Shown: positions 53,529-62,585 of the stretch, in pieces
How positions within the stretch are numbered: position 1 is the stretch's first letter
Layout: every line of letters starts with the position of its first letter
Position numbers and translations under genes: made by a program
Notes under the pieces: generated by a model
Told to the model about the DNA's origin: nothing
Databases searched by the model: none
Seen by the model: the letters and a program-made list of their open reading frames with translations, nothing else
NCBI GenBank assembly: GCA_965661265.1
Contig: CBFIDE010000009.1
Coordinates: forward strand, 1-64,000
Length of the DNA: 64,000 nucleotides
Direction of reading: 5' to 3'
DNA from: CBFIDE01 sp965661265
GTDB taxonomy: Bacteria; Bacteroidota; Bacteroidia; Flavobacteriales; Schleiferiaceae

Positions 53529-54194
53529 ATGAAACTGAATAACTTACCAATAATTGGAAAATTAGCTGCCAATCTTAAGCAACAACTTTTTCCTAAGGTA
53601 AAGTTTGAGAACTCAAGCCAGTATTGGGAAGAGCGCTATGCAAAAGAAGGTAATTCTGGTGATGGTTCTTATAATAATCTTGCAGAGCACAAAGCTGAAG
53701 TGATCAATGAATTTGTCAAGTCAAATGATATTAAAACAGTAATTGAGTTTGGAAGTGGAGACGGAAATCAGTTAAAAATGTTTGATTTTGAAAATTACAT
53801 CGGTTTTGATGTGTCCGATACAATTCTAGAGAAGTGTAGAGAAATGTATAAGGCAGATCAGACCAAAAAGTTTTTGAATGTCAGAAATTATTCAGATCAA
53901 CAAGCAGAATTTAGTATGTCACTTGATGTGATTTATCATTTAGTTGAAGATTCAATTTATGAAGCCTATATGAAGCAACTTACTTCATCAAGCTCAAAAT
54001 ATTTATTAGTTTTTAGCTCAAATAAAGTAGTTCCTGGCACAAGACAACATGTAAAGCATAGAGTATTTACAGATTGGATTGAAAAGCAAGGAGAGTTTAA
54101 GCAGATAAGCTACATTCCAAATAAGTATCCATTTGACTTAAACGATCCTGCGCATACTAGCATGGCAGACTTTTACTTCTTTGAAAGAATCTAA
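53529..54194 (+). CDS. SAM-dependent methyltransferase
   Basis: A 221-residue class I methyltransferase. SAM-binding motif I is TVIEFGSGDGNQLKMFDFEN, followed by YIGFDVSDTILEKC and the DVIYHLVEDSIYE motif. It lies at the end of the polysaccharide operon and probably methylates a sugar or other glycan substituent. It meets the FkbM gene head-on, with a 4-base overlap. Confidence 0.82.
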   Translation: MKLNNLPIIGKLAANLKQQLFPKVKFENSSQYWEERYAKEGNSGDGSYNNLAEHKAEVINEFVKSNDIKTVIEFGSGDGNQLKMFDFENYIGFDVSDTILEKCREMYKADQTKKFLNVRNYSDQQAEFSMSLDVIYHLVEDSIYEAYMKQLTSSSSKYLLVFSSNKVVPGTRQHVKHRVFTDWIEKQGEFKQISYIPNKYPFDLNDPAHTSMADFYFFERI

Positions 54195-55114
54195 TTAGCA
54201 ACTACATATTCTTGTACTAATTCTATCTTTTCTTTTGGTACAAAGAAGACATCTCTAACACCATTATCCTGACTGCGTCTAATAGTATCTGTTAGCTTAA
54301 GTTTGGATAGTTCTTCATGATGGTCGAAAAACAAATAGTCTTGATTTGACATTAAGGAATCAATTTTATCTTCAATTCTGTTAAATAGAGTTTCACAGAT
54401 AATGATTGGTCTATCATTTTGAATACAATTCATCATTCCTTTTAATACCATATCTTCTGTTGCCTCTGTATCAATTTTTATCAGATCTACTTTAGAAATA
54501 TTATTCTTAGCTCTGAATTCATCAAAAGTTTGAACTTGAACTATTGATTCTATCATTTCTCTATGTGATAATTTGTGTGCAAGATTTCCAACGCCTCCTA
54601 AATTATAATCAAGGAATGGATATTTTCTATTGGTAACCTCGTAAAATTTAGCTTCACCATTAGAATTGGAAAGAGCAATTTTGAATCCTTGAATTTGATT
54701 TGAAAGGCCATTTAATTCAATATTCTTTTTGAAATAATTAAATGGGCCATTACTTGGTTCAAAGCCCCAAACTTTTAGATTAGGATTTAAGGCTGCTCCC
54801 ATGGTAGAGTAGAGGCCGGTATTTGCGCCTACATCAACAAAAGAATTGACCTTATTAATTAGGCTTTTGAAAATTGGAACATATTCAAATTGATCAACGC
54901 CATCCCAAAAAATATGTTTTGTCGCAAAACTTGTAGGATTAGTCCTGATTTTTATTGATTTTTCATTCAGTTTAACCTTAATCGTTCCGCTCACGGGAAT
55001 TTTTGTTTTCCACTTCCAATTCGGGGCCAACGATTTTATTAATGTTCTGTAGACACTATTTACTTGAGGATGATAAATTATTTTGTAAAAAAGGGATTTC
55101 ATAAGTGTGTCCAT
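54191..55114 (-). CDS. FkbM-family methyltransferase
   Basis: A 307-residue methyltransferase of the FkbM family. Motif I is SFVDVGANTGLYSTMGAAL, followed by VWGFEPSNGPFNYFKKNIELNG and VDLIKIDTEATEDMVLKGM. FkbM-type enzymes O-methylate sugars and natural products, so it fits the nearby surface-glycan genes. ATG codons at 55114 and 55102 are both possible starts. It is transcribed on its own strand. Confidence 0.85.
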   Translation of the reverse strand: MDTLMKSLFYKIIYHPQVNSVYRTLIKSLAPNWKWKTKIPVSGTIKVKLNEKSIKIRTNPTSFATKHIFWDGVDQFEYVPIFKSLINKVNSFVDVGANTGLYSTMGAALNPNLKVWGFEPSNGPFNYFKKNIELNGLSNQIQGFKIALSNSNGEAKFYEVTNRKYPFLDYNLGGVGNLAHKLSHREMIESIVQVQTFDEFRAKNNISKVDLIKIDTEATEDMVLKGMMNCIQNDRPIIICETLFNRIEDKIDSLMSNQDYLFFDHHEELSKLKLTDTIRRSQDNGVRDVFFVPKEKIELVQEYVVAN

Positions 55115-55175
55115 AAATTTGATCGCAAAGTACTAATCTTACTATTATTATTCCCTTTTTTTTAATTCTACTAGC

Positions 55176-55622
55176 TTATTTGGTTCTTGTCCAAAGGGTG
55201 CTTTTTCCAATTAAAGAAAATCCGATATAGCCCTTAAAGAAAAGTTTACCGTCTTCTTGAAGAATAGCATAGCAACTATAGGTACTTCCTGTTTTTGGAT
55301 CGTAAATTTCTCCATCATTCCACTCGCCTTCATCACTATCCCATTTAAGTCCAGTAAGGATCACACTGCCTACAATTTTTCTTTTCTGTAATTTCTCATC
55401 AGGATTTTCGACATCAATTTTCGGTGAGCTGCCGTCTGCATTCGTATCCTCTACTAACCAAATTACCTTGCCATAATACTCATTACCCTTTTTAAAGACT
55501 TCTACTTTAGATCTATTATCTTCTGTATACCAAACCCCAACTATTTTATCATTCACTGATTGGGCCTTTAAAAAAGGGCTAGCAATAAAAATAAAACTAA
55601 GGGCAATTAAATACTTACTCAT
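55176..55622 (-). CDS. DUF2147-family secreted protein
   Basis: A 148-residue protein with signal peptide MSKYLIALSFIFIASPFLKAQ, then a DUF2147 domain: KIVGVWYTEDNRSKVEVFKKG, YYGKVIWL, EWNDGEIYDPKTGSTYSC and FFKGYIGFSLIGKSTLWTR. The family is a small periplasmic or secreted beta-barrel protein of unknown function. It lies 2 bases after the BrkB gene, in a minus-strand group headed by nadC. Confidence 0.87.
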   Translation of the reverse strand: MSKYLIALSFIFIASPFLKAQSVNDKIVGVWYTEDNRSKVEVFKKGNEYYGKVIWLVEDTNADGSSPKIDVENPDEKLQKRKIVGSVILTGLKWDSDEGEWNDGEIYDPKTGSTYSCYAILQEDGKLFFKGYIGFSLIGKSTLWTRTK

Positions 55623-55624
55623 TT

Positions 55625-56539
55625 TTAAAATGTTTTTTTATTAGACTTTATGGCTGAGCTAAAACTTACATTTAGTTCATAACCGATTATTAAAACTAAG
55701 GCATTTACATAAATCCACAAAAGGATTACCATAAGTGTGCCAATAGAACCATATAACTTATTATACTGTGAAAAGTTGCTTACATAATAACTAAAACCAA
55801 AGGATGATAGTAAAATTAATACTGTCGCAAGTATGGAACCAGGGCTTAAGAACCTCCATTTAGCCATCTTTCTTAATCCTGAATTATAGAGAAGGGCAAT
55901 AACTAATTGAATCATTAGGATAAAAATAATTATCCTTACTGTTTCAATTATTGTTGGGGATATTCTTTCTAAATTAATACTAGTCAGTAAGGAGTTTAAT
56001 ACCCCACCGCTAAATATGATCAGAACTAAACCGATAAGAAAAAGTAGGCTCAAGACAATTGTCAATAAAATTGAGATTAGGTATTGCTTATACGCCCTAT
56101 CTACATGTTCCTGATGAACACTGACAGTAAAATTACTGAGCAAACTGTTCACGCCATTTGTCGCGAAAAGCAAAGTGAAAAAGAAACCAAAGGATAGTAG
56201 GCCGGACCTCTTAATATTTAGAATATCTAAAAAGGTTGATTCCGCTAGATGAAAAGTATCTGGGGGCATGATGTTCCTTAGAACTTCAAAAATTTCATCA
56301 TGCATGCCGTCAATTTGAAAGTAAGGTATTAAGGTAAATAGAAAGATTATTCCTGGAAAAAGCGCTAGGAAAAATGAGTATGCTATACTACCAGCTCTAT
56401 TGCTAATGTTACCGTTTACAATTCCTTGTAGAAAAAAATAGAGTACATCATAAAGGCTTAAACCTTCAAAAAAGGGGAGCTTAATTCTTTTAGCCTGAAT
56501 TATTATTACTCTCCAAATTATTTTAATCCAGTTAATCAT
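55625..56539 (-). CDS. YihY/BrkB-family membrane protein
   Basis: A 304-residue inner-membrane protein with six membrane segments. It matches the YihY/BrkB family: GNISNRAGSIAYSFFLALFPGIIFL, then LLFATNGVNSLLSNF and LYGSIGTLMVILLWIYVNALVLIIGYELN. The family's role is unsettled. It overlaps the nadC stop by one base (TAATG), so the two genes are translationally linked. Confidence 0.9.
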   Translation of the reverse strand: MINWIKIIWRVIIIQAKRIKLPFFEGLSLYDVLYFFLQGIVNGNISNRAGSIAYSFFLALFPGIIFLFTLIPYFQIDGMHDEIFEVLRNIMPPDTFHLAESTFLDILNIKRSGLLSFGFFFTLLFATNGVNSLLSNFTVSVHQEHVDRAYKQYLISILLTIVLSLLFLIGLVLIIFSGGVLNSLLTSINLERISPTIIETVRIIIFILMIQLVIALLYNSGLRKMAKWRFLSPGSILATVLILLSSFGFSYYVSNFSQYNKLYGSIGTLMVILLWIYVNALVLIIGYELNVSFSSAIKSNKKTF

Positions 56540-57384
56540 TAAATCGCTTTCAAACTTAAATCTAAGCTTTTTACGCTATGTGTTAGGGCTCCAACCGAAA
56601 TAAAATCAACTCCAGTTTTAGCGTATTCTCCTATTGTTTCCTCCGTAATTCCACCGCTAGACTCAGTTTCCATTACTTTGTTCACTAATTCAACAGCCTT
56701 AAAGGTATCCTCAACACTGAAGTTGTCAAACATAATTCTTTGGACTTCTCCGCAGTTTAAGACTTCTTGAATCTCTTCAAAGTTTCTAGTTTCAACTTCA
56801 ATTGGAATAGTCAATGAGTTGTTTTTTAAATACTCATGAGTCAATTCTATGGCTTTAGTTATCCCACCTGCAAAATCAATATGATTGTCCTTAAGCATTA
56901 TCATATCATACAGTCCCATTCTATGATTCATGCCACCTCCAATAATCACTGCTGCTTTCTCAAAAGCACGCAAATTAGGTGTGGTTTTTCTCGTATCTAA
57001 AATTTTAGTGTTGGTCTGACCCATTAAGCTAATCAGGTGGTCTGTTTTACTAGCAATCCCACTCATTCTTTGCATGAGGTTTAAAGCCAACCTCTCAGCT
57101 TTTAATAAAGATCTCTCAGGTCCGCAAATTGTAAAAGCAATATCACCTGGCTTTACTCTGGCTCCGTCTTGAATAAATATTTGAAGTTCAATAGAAGGAT
57201 CTATTTGATGAAAAACTTCTTTAGCCACATCAACACCTGCAAGGATGCCGTTTTCTTTGACGATTAATTGCATCTTACCGATGGCCGATGCCGGAATACA
57301 ACTGTTTCCACTATGGTCGCCTTCACCTATATCTTCAAGAATAGCCTTCTGTATAAAATCTTCCAAGTATCTTTGTGTCAACAT
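56539..57384 (-). CDS. nadC: Nicotinate-nucleotide pyrophosphorylase (carboxylating)
   Basis: A 281-residue quinolinate phosphoribosyltransferase of the NAD pathway. The start is the ATG at 57384 (MLTQRYLEDFIQKAILEDIG). Marks are GEGDHSGNSCIPA, LALNLMQRMSGIAS, ILDTRKTTPNLRAFEKAAV, GGGMNHRMGLYDMIMLKDNHI and EVETRNFEEI. It heads a minus-strand operon with a BrkB and a DUF2147 gene. It is divergent from rlmH with only 28 bases between the start codons. Confidence 0.94.
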   Translation of the reverse strand: MLTQRYLEDFIQKAILEDIGEGDHSGNSCIPASAIGKMQLIVKENGILAGVDVAKEVFHQIDPSIELQIFIQDGARVKPGDIAFTICGPERSLLKAERLALNLMQRMSGIASKTDHLISLMGQTNTKILDTRKTTPNLRAFEKAAVIIGGGMNHRMGLYDMIMLKDNHIDFAGGITKAIELTHEYLKNNSLTIPIEVETRNFEEIQEVLNCGEVQRIMFDNFSVEDTFKAVELVNKVMETESSGGITEETIGEYAKTGVDFISVGALTHSVKSLDLSLKAI

Positions 57385-57412
57385 CTGTAATTTCAAATTA
57401 ACTTTTCTTTTT

Positions 57413-57886
57413 GTGAAAATAGTTTTAATTCAAACCGGAAAAACTAAAGATAATAGAGTTCAAGAACTAGCTGATCTTTACTTTAACAGATTACAAAAGT
57501 ACGTTGGATTTGAATGCCTTACAGTACCTGATTTAAAACAGACCAAAAATCTGAAAGAAAGTGCTGTAAAACAAAAAGAAGGTGAGCTTATTCTCAAATA
57601 CTTTCAAGCTGGCGATCATATTGTTCTTTTAGATGAAAAAGGGAAGGACTATAGTTCTGAGAAATTTGCTGATCATATTCAATCGGCAATGAATAGAGGG
57701 CCAAAAAGGATAGTTTTTGTGATTGGTGGTCCTTATGGCTTTGACCCAACAGTATATGCCAAGGCTCAAGAAAAACTAAGATTGAGTAGTATGACGTTCT
57801 CCCATCAAATTATTAGAGCCATTTTTGCCGAACAATTATACCGCTGCTTCAGTATTTTAAATAATGAACCTTATCACCACAGTTAA
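57413..57886 (+). CDS. rlmH: 23S rRNA (pseudouridine1915-N3)-methyltransferase RlmH
   Basis: A 157-residue SPOUT methyltransferase, exactly the usual RlmH length when started at the GTG at 57413 (KIVLIQTGKTKDNRVQELA). The trefoil-knot SAM site reads VFVIGGPYGFDP and the C-terminus is SHQIIRAIFAEQLYRCFSIL with PYHH. It methylates pseudouridine 1915 of 23S rRNA. The frame continues upstream to 57245, but that part lies inside nadC. The rdgB gene begins at the next base. Confidence 0.94.
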   Translation: MKIVLIQTGKTKDNRVQELADLYFNRLQKYVGFECLTVPDLKQTKNLKESAVKQKEGELILKYFQAGDHIVLLDEKGKDYSSEKFADHIQSAMNRGPKRIVFVIGGPYGFDPTVYAKAQEKLRLSSMTFSHQIIRAIFAEQLYRCFSILNNEPYHHS

Positions 57887-58474
57887 ATGTCTAAGCTAAT
57901 TTTTGCCACTCATAATAAGAATAAGTTTGCTGAGGTCCAGAGCATGATGCCTAAGGGTATTGAGCTGCTTTCTTTGACAGACCTGAACTTTAATGATGAA
58001 ATTGAAGAAACTGGAACTAGCCTTCAAGAGAATGCTCTTATTAAAGCTCGATACATTTTTGAGAAGACATCTTTAGCTGTAATTTCTGATGATACGGGAT
58101 TAGAAGTGGATGCTTTAGGTGGTGCACCCGGTGTTTATTCTGCCAGATATGCAGGTGATAATGCTAATTCTGAGCAAAATATGGATAAGCTCTTGGCTGC
58201 TATGGAACATATAGATCAGCGTCAAGCGCGATTTAGAACTGTCATTGCCTACATAAATGCTGATGGAAAGGAAACTTTACTAGAAGGACGAGTAGAAGGT
58301 CATATTGCTAAAAAAAGACAAGGCGGAGAAGGCTTTGGATACGATCCCATCTTTCTACCTGAGAATGGTCTCAGAAGCTTCGCTGAATATACAAGAGAGG
58401 AGAAGAATAAAATAAGCCATAGGGGCAGAGCTTTTAAAGCTTTATTGGAGAAATTGGGAGCTAATTATTCTTGA
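57887..58474 (+). CDS. rdgB: RdgB/HAM1 non-canonical purine NTP pyrophosphatase
   Basis: A 195-residue nucleotide-pool sanitiser that hydrolyses dITP, XTP and similar bases. Marks are FATHNKNKFAEVQSMMP, ISDDTGLEVDALGGAPGVYSARYAG, GFGYDPIFLP and KNKISHRGRA. The start directly follows the rlmH stop. It meets rsmD head-on with a 10-base overlap. Confidence 0.94.
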   Translation: MSKLIFATHNKNKFAEVQSMMPKGIELLSLTDLNFNDEIEETGTSLQENALIKARYIFEKTSLAVISDDTGLEVDALGGAPGVYSARYAGDNANSEQNMDKLLAAMEHIDQRQARFRTVIAYINADGKETLLEGRVEGHIAKKRQGGEGFGYDPIFLPENGLRSFAEYTREEKNKISHRGRAFKALLEKLGANYS

Positions 58475-59010
58475 GAGTCAAGTTTAAAAAAACTAAACTT
58501 CACACTGCCATAGGCTCTGGCCTCAATAAAATTGGCAATAGAACTAAGATCTTCCATTGCAGAGTGCTCAACAATTAAATTACCGTCTTCCTTTAATTTA
58601 TTATTAGCAAAAATGCTGTCTACTAGTTCTTTATGTTCTTGAAAATCATAGGGTGGGTCGGCAAAAATTAAATCGTAAGAAGCAAAATCTCTTTTTAAAA
58701 ACTTAAACACATCTGATTTAATAATATTTATTTCCTCTCCAATTTTTTCAGCGCTCTCATGAATAAACTTGATGCAGGCAGCATTTTGATCCACAGCAGT
58801 AACATCCTTAGATCCTCTGCTTATAAGTTCGTAGCTAATATTACCTGTACCAGAAAATAAGTCAAGACACTTCAGTTCATCAAAGTATAAGTCATTATTT
58901 AGAATGTTAAATAATGCTTCTTTAGCTCTATCGGTTGTAGGTCTTACAGGCATTGTATTAGGCGCCAAAAATCTTCTTCCTCTATGCTTACCGCTAATAA
59001 TTCTAATCAT
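58465..59010 (-). CDS. rsmD: 16S rRNA (guanine966-N2)-methyltransferase RsmD
   Basis: A 181-residue methyltransferase starting at the ATG at 59010, which overlaps the upstream stop (ATGA). Family marks are IRIISGKHRGRRFLAP, PTTDRAKEALFNIL, LDLFSGTGNISYELISRG and the catalytic LIFADPPYDF. It modifies G966 of 16S rRNA. It is the last of three coupled genes. Confidence 0.93.
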   Translation of the reverse strand: MIRIISGKHRGRRFLAPNTMPVRPTTDRAKEALFNILNNDLYFDELKCLDLFSGTGNISYELISRGSKDVTAVDQNAACIKFIHESAEKIGEEINIIKSDVFKFLKRDFASYDLIFADPPYDFQEHKELVDSIFANNKLKEDGNLIVEHSAMEDLSSIANFIEARAYGSVKFSFFKLDSQE

Positions 59011-59849
59011 AATGCTGGCCAAAGATTAAACACTCTTCTTAATTGGTCTCTGCTTAAATCGGCGGAAGCCAAAGGATAATTATTTGAATAGCTAGAAACA
59101 TTACCTATATACCTTTTCAATAGCTCTAGACTTTCTTCAGTAAGGTTTAGCTCACCACTCACAAATAAATTTACTTCTGTAGCCAAGATTTGCTGGGCCT
59201 CAAAGGACTGAAGCATCCAATAAAGAAGTTCTTCCTTAGTTTTATAGTAATGCTGTTTATAAAATAACAGTTTTTCTCTTGAACCAATATACAGCTCAAA
59301 GTATGTTTCCTCAAGATGCAAGAAGCATTCTGTAGAATCTAGATTTTGAGAAAATTTGTCCCATAGATCTGCTTGATGAGTGATTTGAGCATCTGGAAAA
59401 TTCTGCTCCAACCATTTAAGCACATTAAAAGATAAAGAATAAATAAGCTGAGTATCCTTAGAAAGCAGTTCTTGACTGTAAATAATATCCGTTGAATGTA
59501 CTTGGGTGCTAAGCTCAAGAATAGCTTTTCTTTCCTCTTCTTTAAATAATAGAGAAGGGTAGAAGCAGAAGTTAGGGAAGGATAATACCCAAAGACAATC
59601 TAGATCTCTATGACCTAAAAGTGATTTAGAATTTAAGCAATGCTGTAGATTAGTGATGAGTTGAGATTCATCACTAGTCTTAGCCCAAGACCATTTATAA
59701 ATAGCCTGAATACTATTTTGCTCTCCTTCAACAAGGCAGTTAAGGCCAAGAGGGTGCAATTGAAAAATAAGATGTTTAGCGTTTAATGCTTCTATAGACT
59801 TCTTTGGAGAAGAATCGAAGAATAGCTGAATATTATTTCCAGTTTCCAC
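59007..59849 (-). CDS. DUF3822-family protein
   Basis: A 280-residue protein of the DUF3822 family, found beside rsmD in many Bacteroidota. The fold resembles the actin-like/ASKHA type by pattern (LDCLWVLSFPNFCFYPSLLF, ECFLHLEETYFELYIGSREKLLFY, EVNLFVSGELNLTEESLELLKR), which is inferred from memory of the family. The function is unknown. It overlaps its upstream neighbour by 17 bases and rsmD by 4, so the three are tightly coupled. Confidence 0.8.
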   Translation of the reverse strand: METGNNIQLFFDSSPKKSIEALNAKHLIFQLHPLGLNCLVEGEQNSIQAIYKWSWAKTSDESQLITNLQHCLNSKSLLGHRDLDCLWVLSFPNFCFYPSLLFKEEERKAILELSTQVHSTDIIYSQELLSKDTQLIYSLSFNVLKWLEQNFPDAQITHQADLWDKFSQNLDSTECFLHLEETYFELYIGSREKLLFYKQHYYKTKEELLYWMLQSFEAQQILATEVNLFVSGELNLTEESLELLKRYIGNVSSYSNNYPLASADLSRDQLRRVFNLWPAL

Positions 59850-60441
59850 TAAGTGTAGGTTCTGTTAGTGAGCCTACAGAAAGACTACCTTCAGCATCAA
59901 TGTATTGCTTATACTTTTTGAAAACATCAGCATAAATAACTTCATTAGTAGCTTTAGCTTCAAAAACAGGAATAATAATATTATTTCTGTTTAACCTCTT
60001 AGCATCAAGTTCAAAAGGAACGTTATCTGTATACGGTATATATTTCAAGCTTTGAGCATCAAAGTCTTCTGTAAAAATAGCTGATTTAGCGGATTGATAT
60101 CCCAGTACTCTAGTTACGATGGTATCTTTCATCATATCCTGTTGGAATACTTCATTATAATATTGAAAACTAGAATCTTTTCTTTCAATAATTGTAATTC
60201 TGCCGGTATCTACAAAGTTTACCAGCATATCCATGTCTTTGGCAAAATATAAGAACTCACCTTTGAATGCTTTTTGAGCATCACGAATTTCTTCTAACTT
60301 AGTTTTTATGGCACTAGTTCTTTTAGTTTTAATCTCTTCAAACCTTATTGGTTCTTGAATGATTTCATAAAGATTGTACGATAAAAGTACTACTACTATT
60401 AAAAGTACAGAGCGAATAATTAATTGGACCTTTGAACTCAT
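59833..60441 (-). CDS. Membrane-anchored protein, function unknown
   Basis: A 202-residue protein with one N-terminal membrane anchor (SVLLIVVVLLSYNLYEIIQEP) and a long helical/beta periplasmic part (FEEIKTKRTSAIKTKLEEIRDAQKAFKGEF). The helix after the anchor, with RDAQKAF, is reminiscent of a pseudopilin N-terminus, but no type III methylation site is seen. It is the first gene of the DUF3822-rsmD operon. No named family is recognised. Confidence 0.7.
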   Translation of the reverse strand: MSSKVQLIIRSVLLIVVVLLSYNLYEIIQEPIRFEEIKTKRTSAIKTKLEEIRDAQKAFKGEFLYFAKDMDMLVNFVDTGRITIIERKDSSFQYYNEVFQQDMMKDTIVTRVLGYQSAKSAIFTEDFDAQSLKYIPYTDNVPFELDAKRLNRNNIIIPVFEAKATNEVIYADVFKKYKQYIDAEGSLSVGSLTEPTLSGNWK

Positions 60442-60474
60442 AGTGTTGCGAACCTATTTAAATTACAATTCGCA

Positions 60475-60482
60475 CAAATCTA
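60475..60482 (-). promoter_or_regulatory. Putative -7 box (TAGATTTG) for the DUF3822-rsmD operon
   Basis: The minus strand reads TAGATTTG, giving a leader of about 27 bases before the ATG at 60441. It is divergent from the helicase promoter 23 bases away. Confidence 0.5.
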
Positions 60483-60504
60483 CAATTTTTTTTTATTGAG
60501 AAAA

Positions 60505-60536
60505 TTGTTTTAAGGTCTTAATAGAAGCTAATTTTG
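60505..60536 (+). promoter_or_regulatory. Helicase promoter (TTG / TAATTTTG)
   Basis: TTG (60505-60507) and TAATTTTG (60529-60536) are separated by 21 bases. The ATG at 60541 lies 4 bases further, so the message would be leaderless. Confidence 0.65.
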
Positions 60537-60540
60537 AGCT

Positions 60541-61959
60541 ATGAATATGAATCAAAAACAGAGTCTCTATAAATCTCTATTAAAGGCATTTGGAAAAGAA
60601 GCTAGTCCCGATCAAGATAAAGCCTTAAAGGCCTTGTCTAAATTTTGCCTTAGTCTTGAGACTCATGAGGTATTTATGTTAAAAGGTTATGCCGGGACCG
60701 GAAAAACCAGCTTGCTCATCTCTTTAGTTAATAGTCTTTCTGCCTTCAAAAGAAAATCGGTACTATTGGCTCCTACAGGAAGGGCGGCCAAAGTAATGTC
60801 ACTTTATTCCAGAAGAGCGGCATTTACAATTCATAAATACATTTATCATCCTAAAAGGGATAAAAGTGGCAGAACTAGTTTCACACTAAAACAGAATAAA
60901 GCGGTTAGCACCATTTATTTTGTAGATGAAGCTTCTATGATTCAAGATCAGGGGAATGACGGCATTAGCCAAAACTTGCTAAGTGATCTTATTAAATTTG
61001 TGAATGCAGGGATAAATTGCAAGCTCATATTAATTGGAGATATTGCTCAATTGCCCCCAGTGGGTGCAGATAGCAGTCCTGCTTTGCAAGCTGATCACTT
61101 ATTTTTTAATTATAAATCTGAAGTACAAGAAGTATTACTAAAGCAGATCATGAGACAGGCAGTTGATTCTACCATACTCGTAAATGCTACAGAAATCAGA
61201 AACATTCAGGAAAGTGGTACTTATTCCTGGCCTAAATTTAAACTTGGACCAGACTTTATTCGATTAGAAGAATCATTAGATGTTGAAGGTGCCCTTCAAG
61301 ACGCTTTTAGTACTCATTCTAGGGATGAAGTAGCCATTTTAGTAAGATCCAATAAAAGAGCGAACTTATATAATCAGCAAATTAGATCTAGAATACTTTG
61401 GCAAGAGAATGAACTCAGTGTAGGAGATCATTTAATGGTTGTGAAGAACAATTATCACTGGCTTAGTGATTCCAAGAAAACGGCTTTTATTGCTAATGGT
61501 GATGTTGTAGAACTATTAAGAATTTATGATTATCATAATTTATATGGGAAGAGGTTTGCTCAAGTACAAGTAAAATTGATTGATTACTCAGATGAAGCTC
61601 CATTTGAATGCTATATAATGTTAGATACTTTAAATTTAGAAGCCGCAAGTATTAGTTGGGAAGAGTCTCAAAAGTTTTATCAAACCGTCTTGGAAGATTA
61701 TGCTGAAATTCCACAGAAATATAAAAGGCACCAAAAAGTACAAGAGAATCCATTTTTTAATGCTCTTCAAATAAAGTTCTCTTATGCAATTACTTGCCAT
61801 AAAGCTCAAGGTGGGCAATGGGAAGAAGTGTTTATTGAGAAACCTTGGCTGCCAACAGGAGAGTATGACTTAGAAAGTCTAAGGTGGTTATACACTGCTA
61901 TTACCAGAGCAAAATCAAAAATCTATTTATTAGGTTTTGAAGATACCTACTTTAAATAG
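60541..61959 (+). CDS. RecD-like superfamily 1 DNA helicase
   Basis: A 472-residue helicase. The Walker A motif is KGYAGTGKTSLLISL, Walker B is IYFVDEASMI, motif III is ILIGDIAQLPPVG, and the C-terminal UvrD_C_2 part is FSYAITCHKAQGGQWEEVFIE with LYTAITRAKSKIYLLG. It resembles stand-alone RecD-like helicases, shorter than RecD2, and works on DNA in the cytoplasm. An alternative ATG is at 60547. Confidence 0.88.
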   Translation: MNMNQKQSLYKSLLKAFGKEASPDQDKALKALSKFCLSLETHEVFMLKGYAGTGKTSLLISLVNSLSAFKRKSVLLAPTGRAAKVMSLYSRRAAFTIHKYIYHPKRDKSGRTSFTLKQNKAVSTIYFVDEASMIQDQGNDGISQNLLSDLIKFVNAGINCKLILIGDIAQLPPVGADSSPALQADHLFFNYKSEVQEVLLKQIMRQAVDSTILVNATEIRNIQESGTYSWPKFKLGPDFIRLEESLDVEGALQDAFSTHSRDEVAILVRSNKRANLYNQQIRSRILWQENELSVGDHLMVVKNNYHWLSDSKKTAFIANGDVVELLRIYDYHNLYGKRFAQVQVKLIDYSDEAPFECYIMLDTLNLEAASISWEESQKFYQTVLEDYAEIPQKYKRHQKVQENPFFNALQIKFSYAITCHKAQGGQWEEVFIEKPWLPTGEYDLESLRWLYTAITRAKSKIYLLGFEDTYFK

Positions 61960-61974
61960 TAGTGCAGAGTTCCC

Positions 61975-61982
61975 TATTTTTG
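61975..61982 (+). promoter_or_regulatory. Putative -7 box (TATTTTTG)
   Basis: TATTTTTG lies 24 bases before the TTG start at 62006, a leader of about 18 bases. No -33 TTG was seen. Confidence 0.42.
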
Positions 61983-62005
61983 AACCCAATCCAAAGAATT
62001 AAAGT

Positions 62006-62563
62006 TTGAAGAAATTATTAGCCAAAATATTTTTAGCCATTAGTGGGTGGAATATTTACATTGATATTACTCAAGAAGTAAAGCGTTCTGTAATGATAGC
62101 AGCTCCACACACTTCTAATTGGGATTTTCCATTTGCAATAGCAGCATTTTGGAAGATGGATATGAAAGTGAAGTATTTTATTAAGGATATGTATACTAAA
62201 GGGCCGTGGGCATTTTTCTTTAAATGGACGGGAGCCATTGGCGTAGATAAAAAGAAAGCAAGGAATGGACTTACTGAATTTGCTATTGAATTAATGAATA
62301 AGGAAAAGGACTTAATCATTTTAGTGCCTGCAGAAGGTACCAGAAAAAGAGTAGAAAAGTGGAGGACGGGTTTCTATAGAATTGCTATTGAAACAAATGT
62401 TCCTATTAGCTTAGCCTACTTAGATTATGAGAAAAAAGAAGGAGGAGTTTTGAAGACTTTCAAGCCTTCCGGAATCTTTGAAGATGATATGGAAACTATC
62501 CAGATTGCTTATAAAGGAATAAAAGCCAAGTTTCCTGAGCAATTTAACTCTAAAATTTATTAG
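62006..62563 (+). CDS. Lysophospholipid acyltransferase (PlsC-like)
   Basis: A 185-residue acyltransferase starting at TTG. The catalytic HX4D motif is APHTSNWDF and the substrate motif is VPAEGTRKRVEKWRTGFYRIA (EGTR type). Such enzymes add an acyl chain to lysophosphatidic acid or a related lipid at the inner membrane. It is short compared with typical PlsC, as is common in this sub-family. It stands alone before the broken histidine kinase. Confidence 0.85.
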   Translation: MKKLLAKIFLAISGWNIYIDITQEVKRSVMIAAPHTSNWDFPFAIAAFWKMDMKVKYFIKDMYTKGPWAFFFKWTGAIGVDKKKARNGLTEFAIELMNKEKDLIILVPAEGTRKRVEKWRTGFYRIAIETNVPISLAYLDYEKKEGGVLKTFKPSGIFEDDMETIQIAYKGIKAKFPEQFNSKIY

Positions 62564-62585
62564 TAGAGCTTACTAATCCTAAGCT

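Noticed and set aside
57245..57412. Long N-terminal extension of rlmH
   Set aside because: It lies inside nadC on the other strand, and the GTG at 57413 gives the exact family length.
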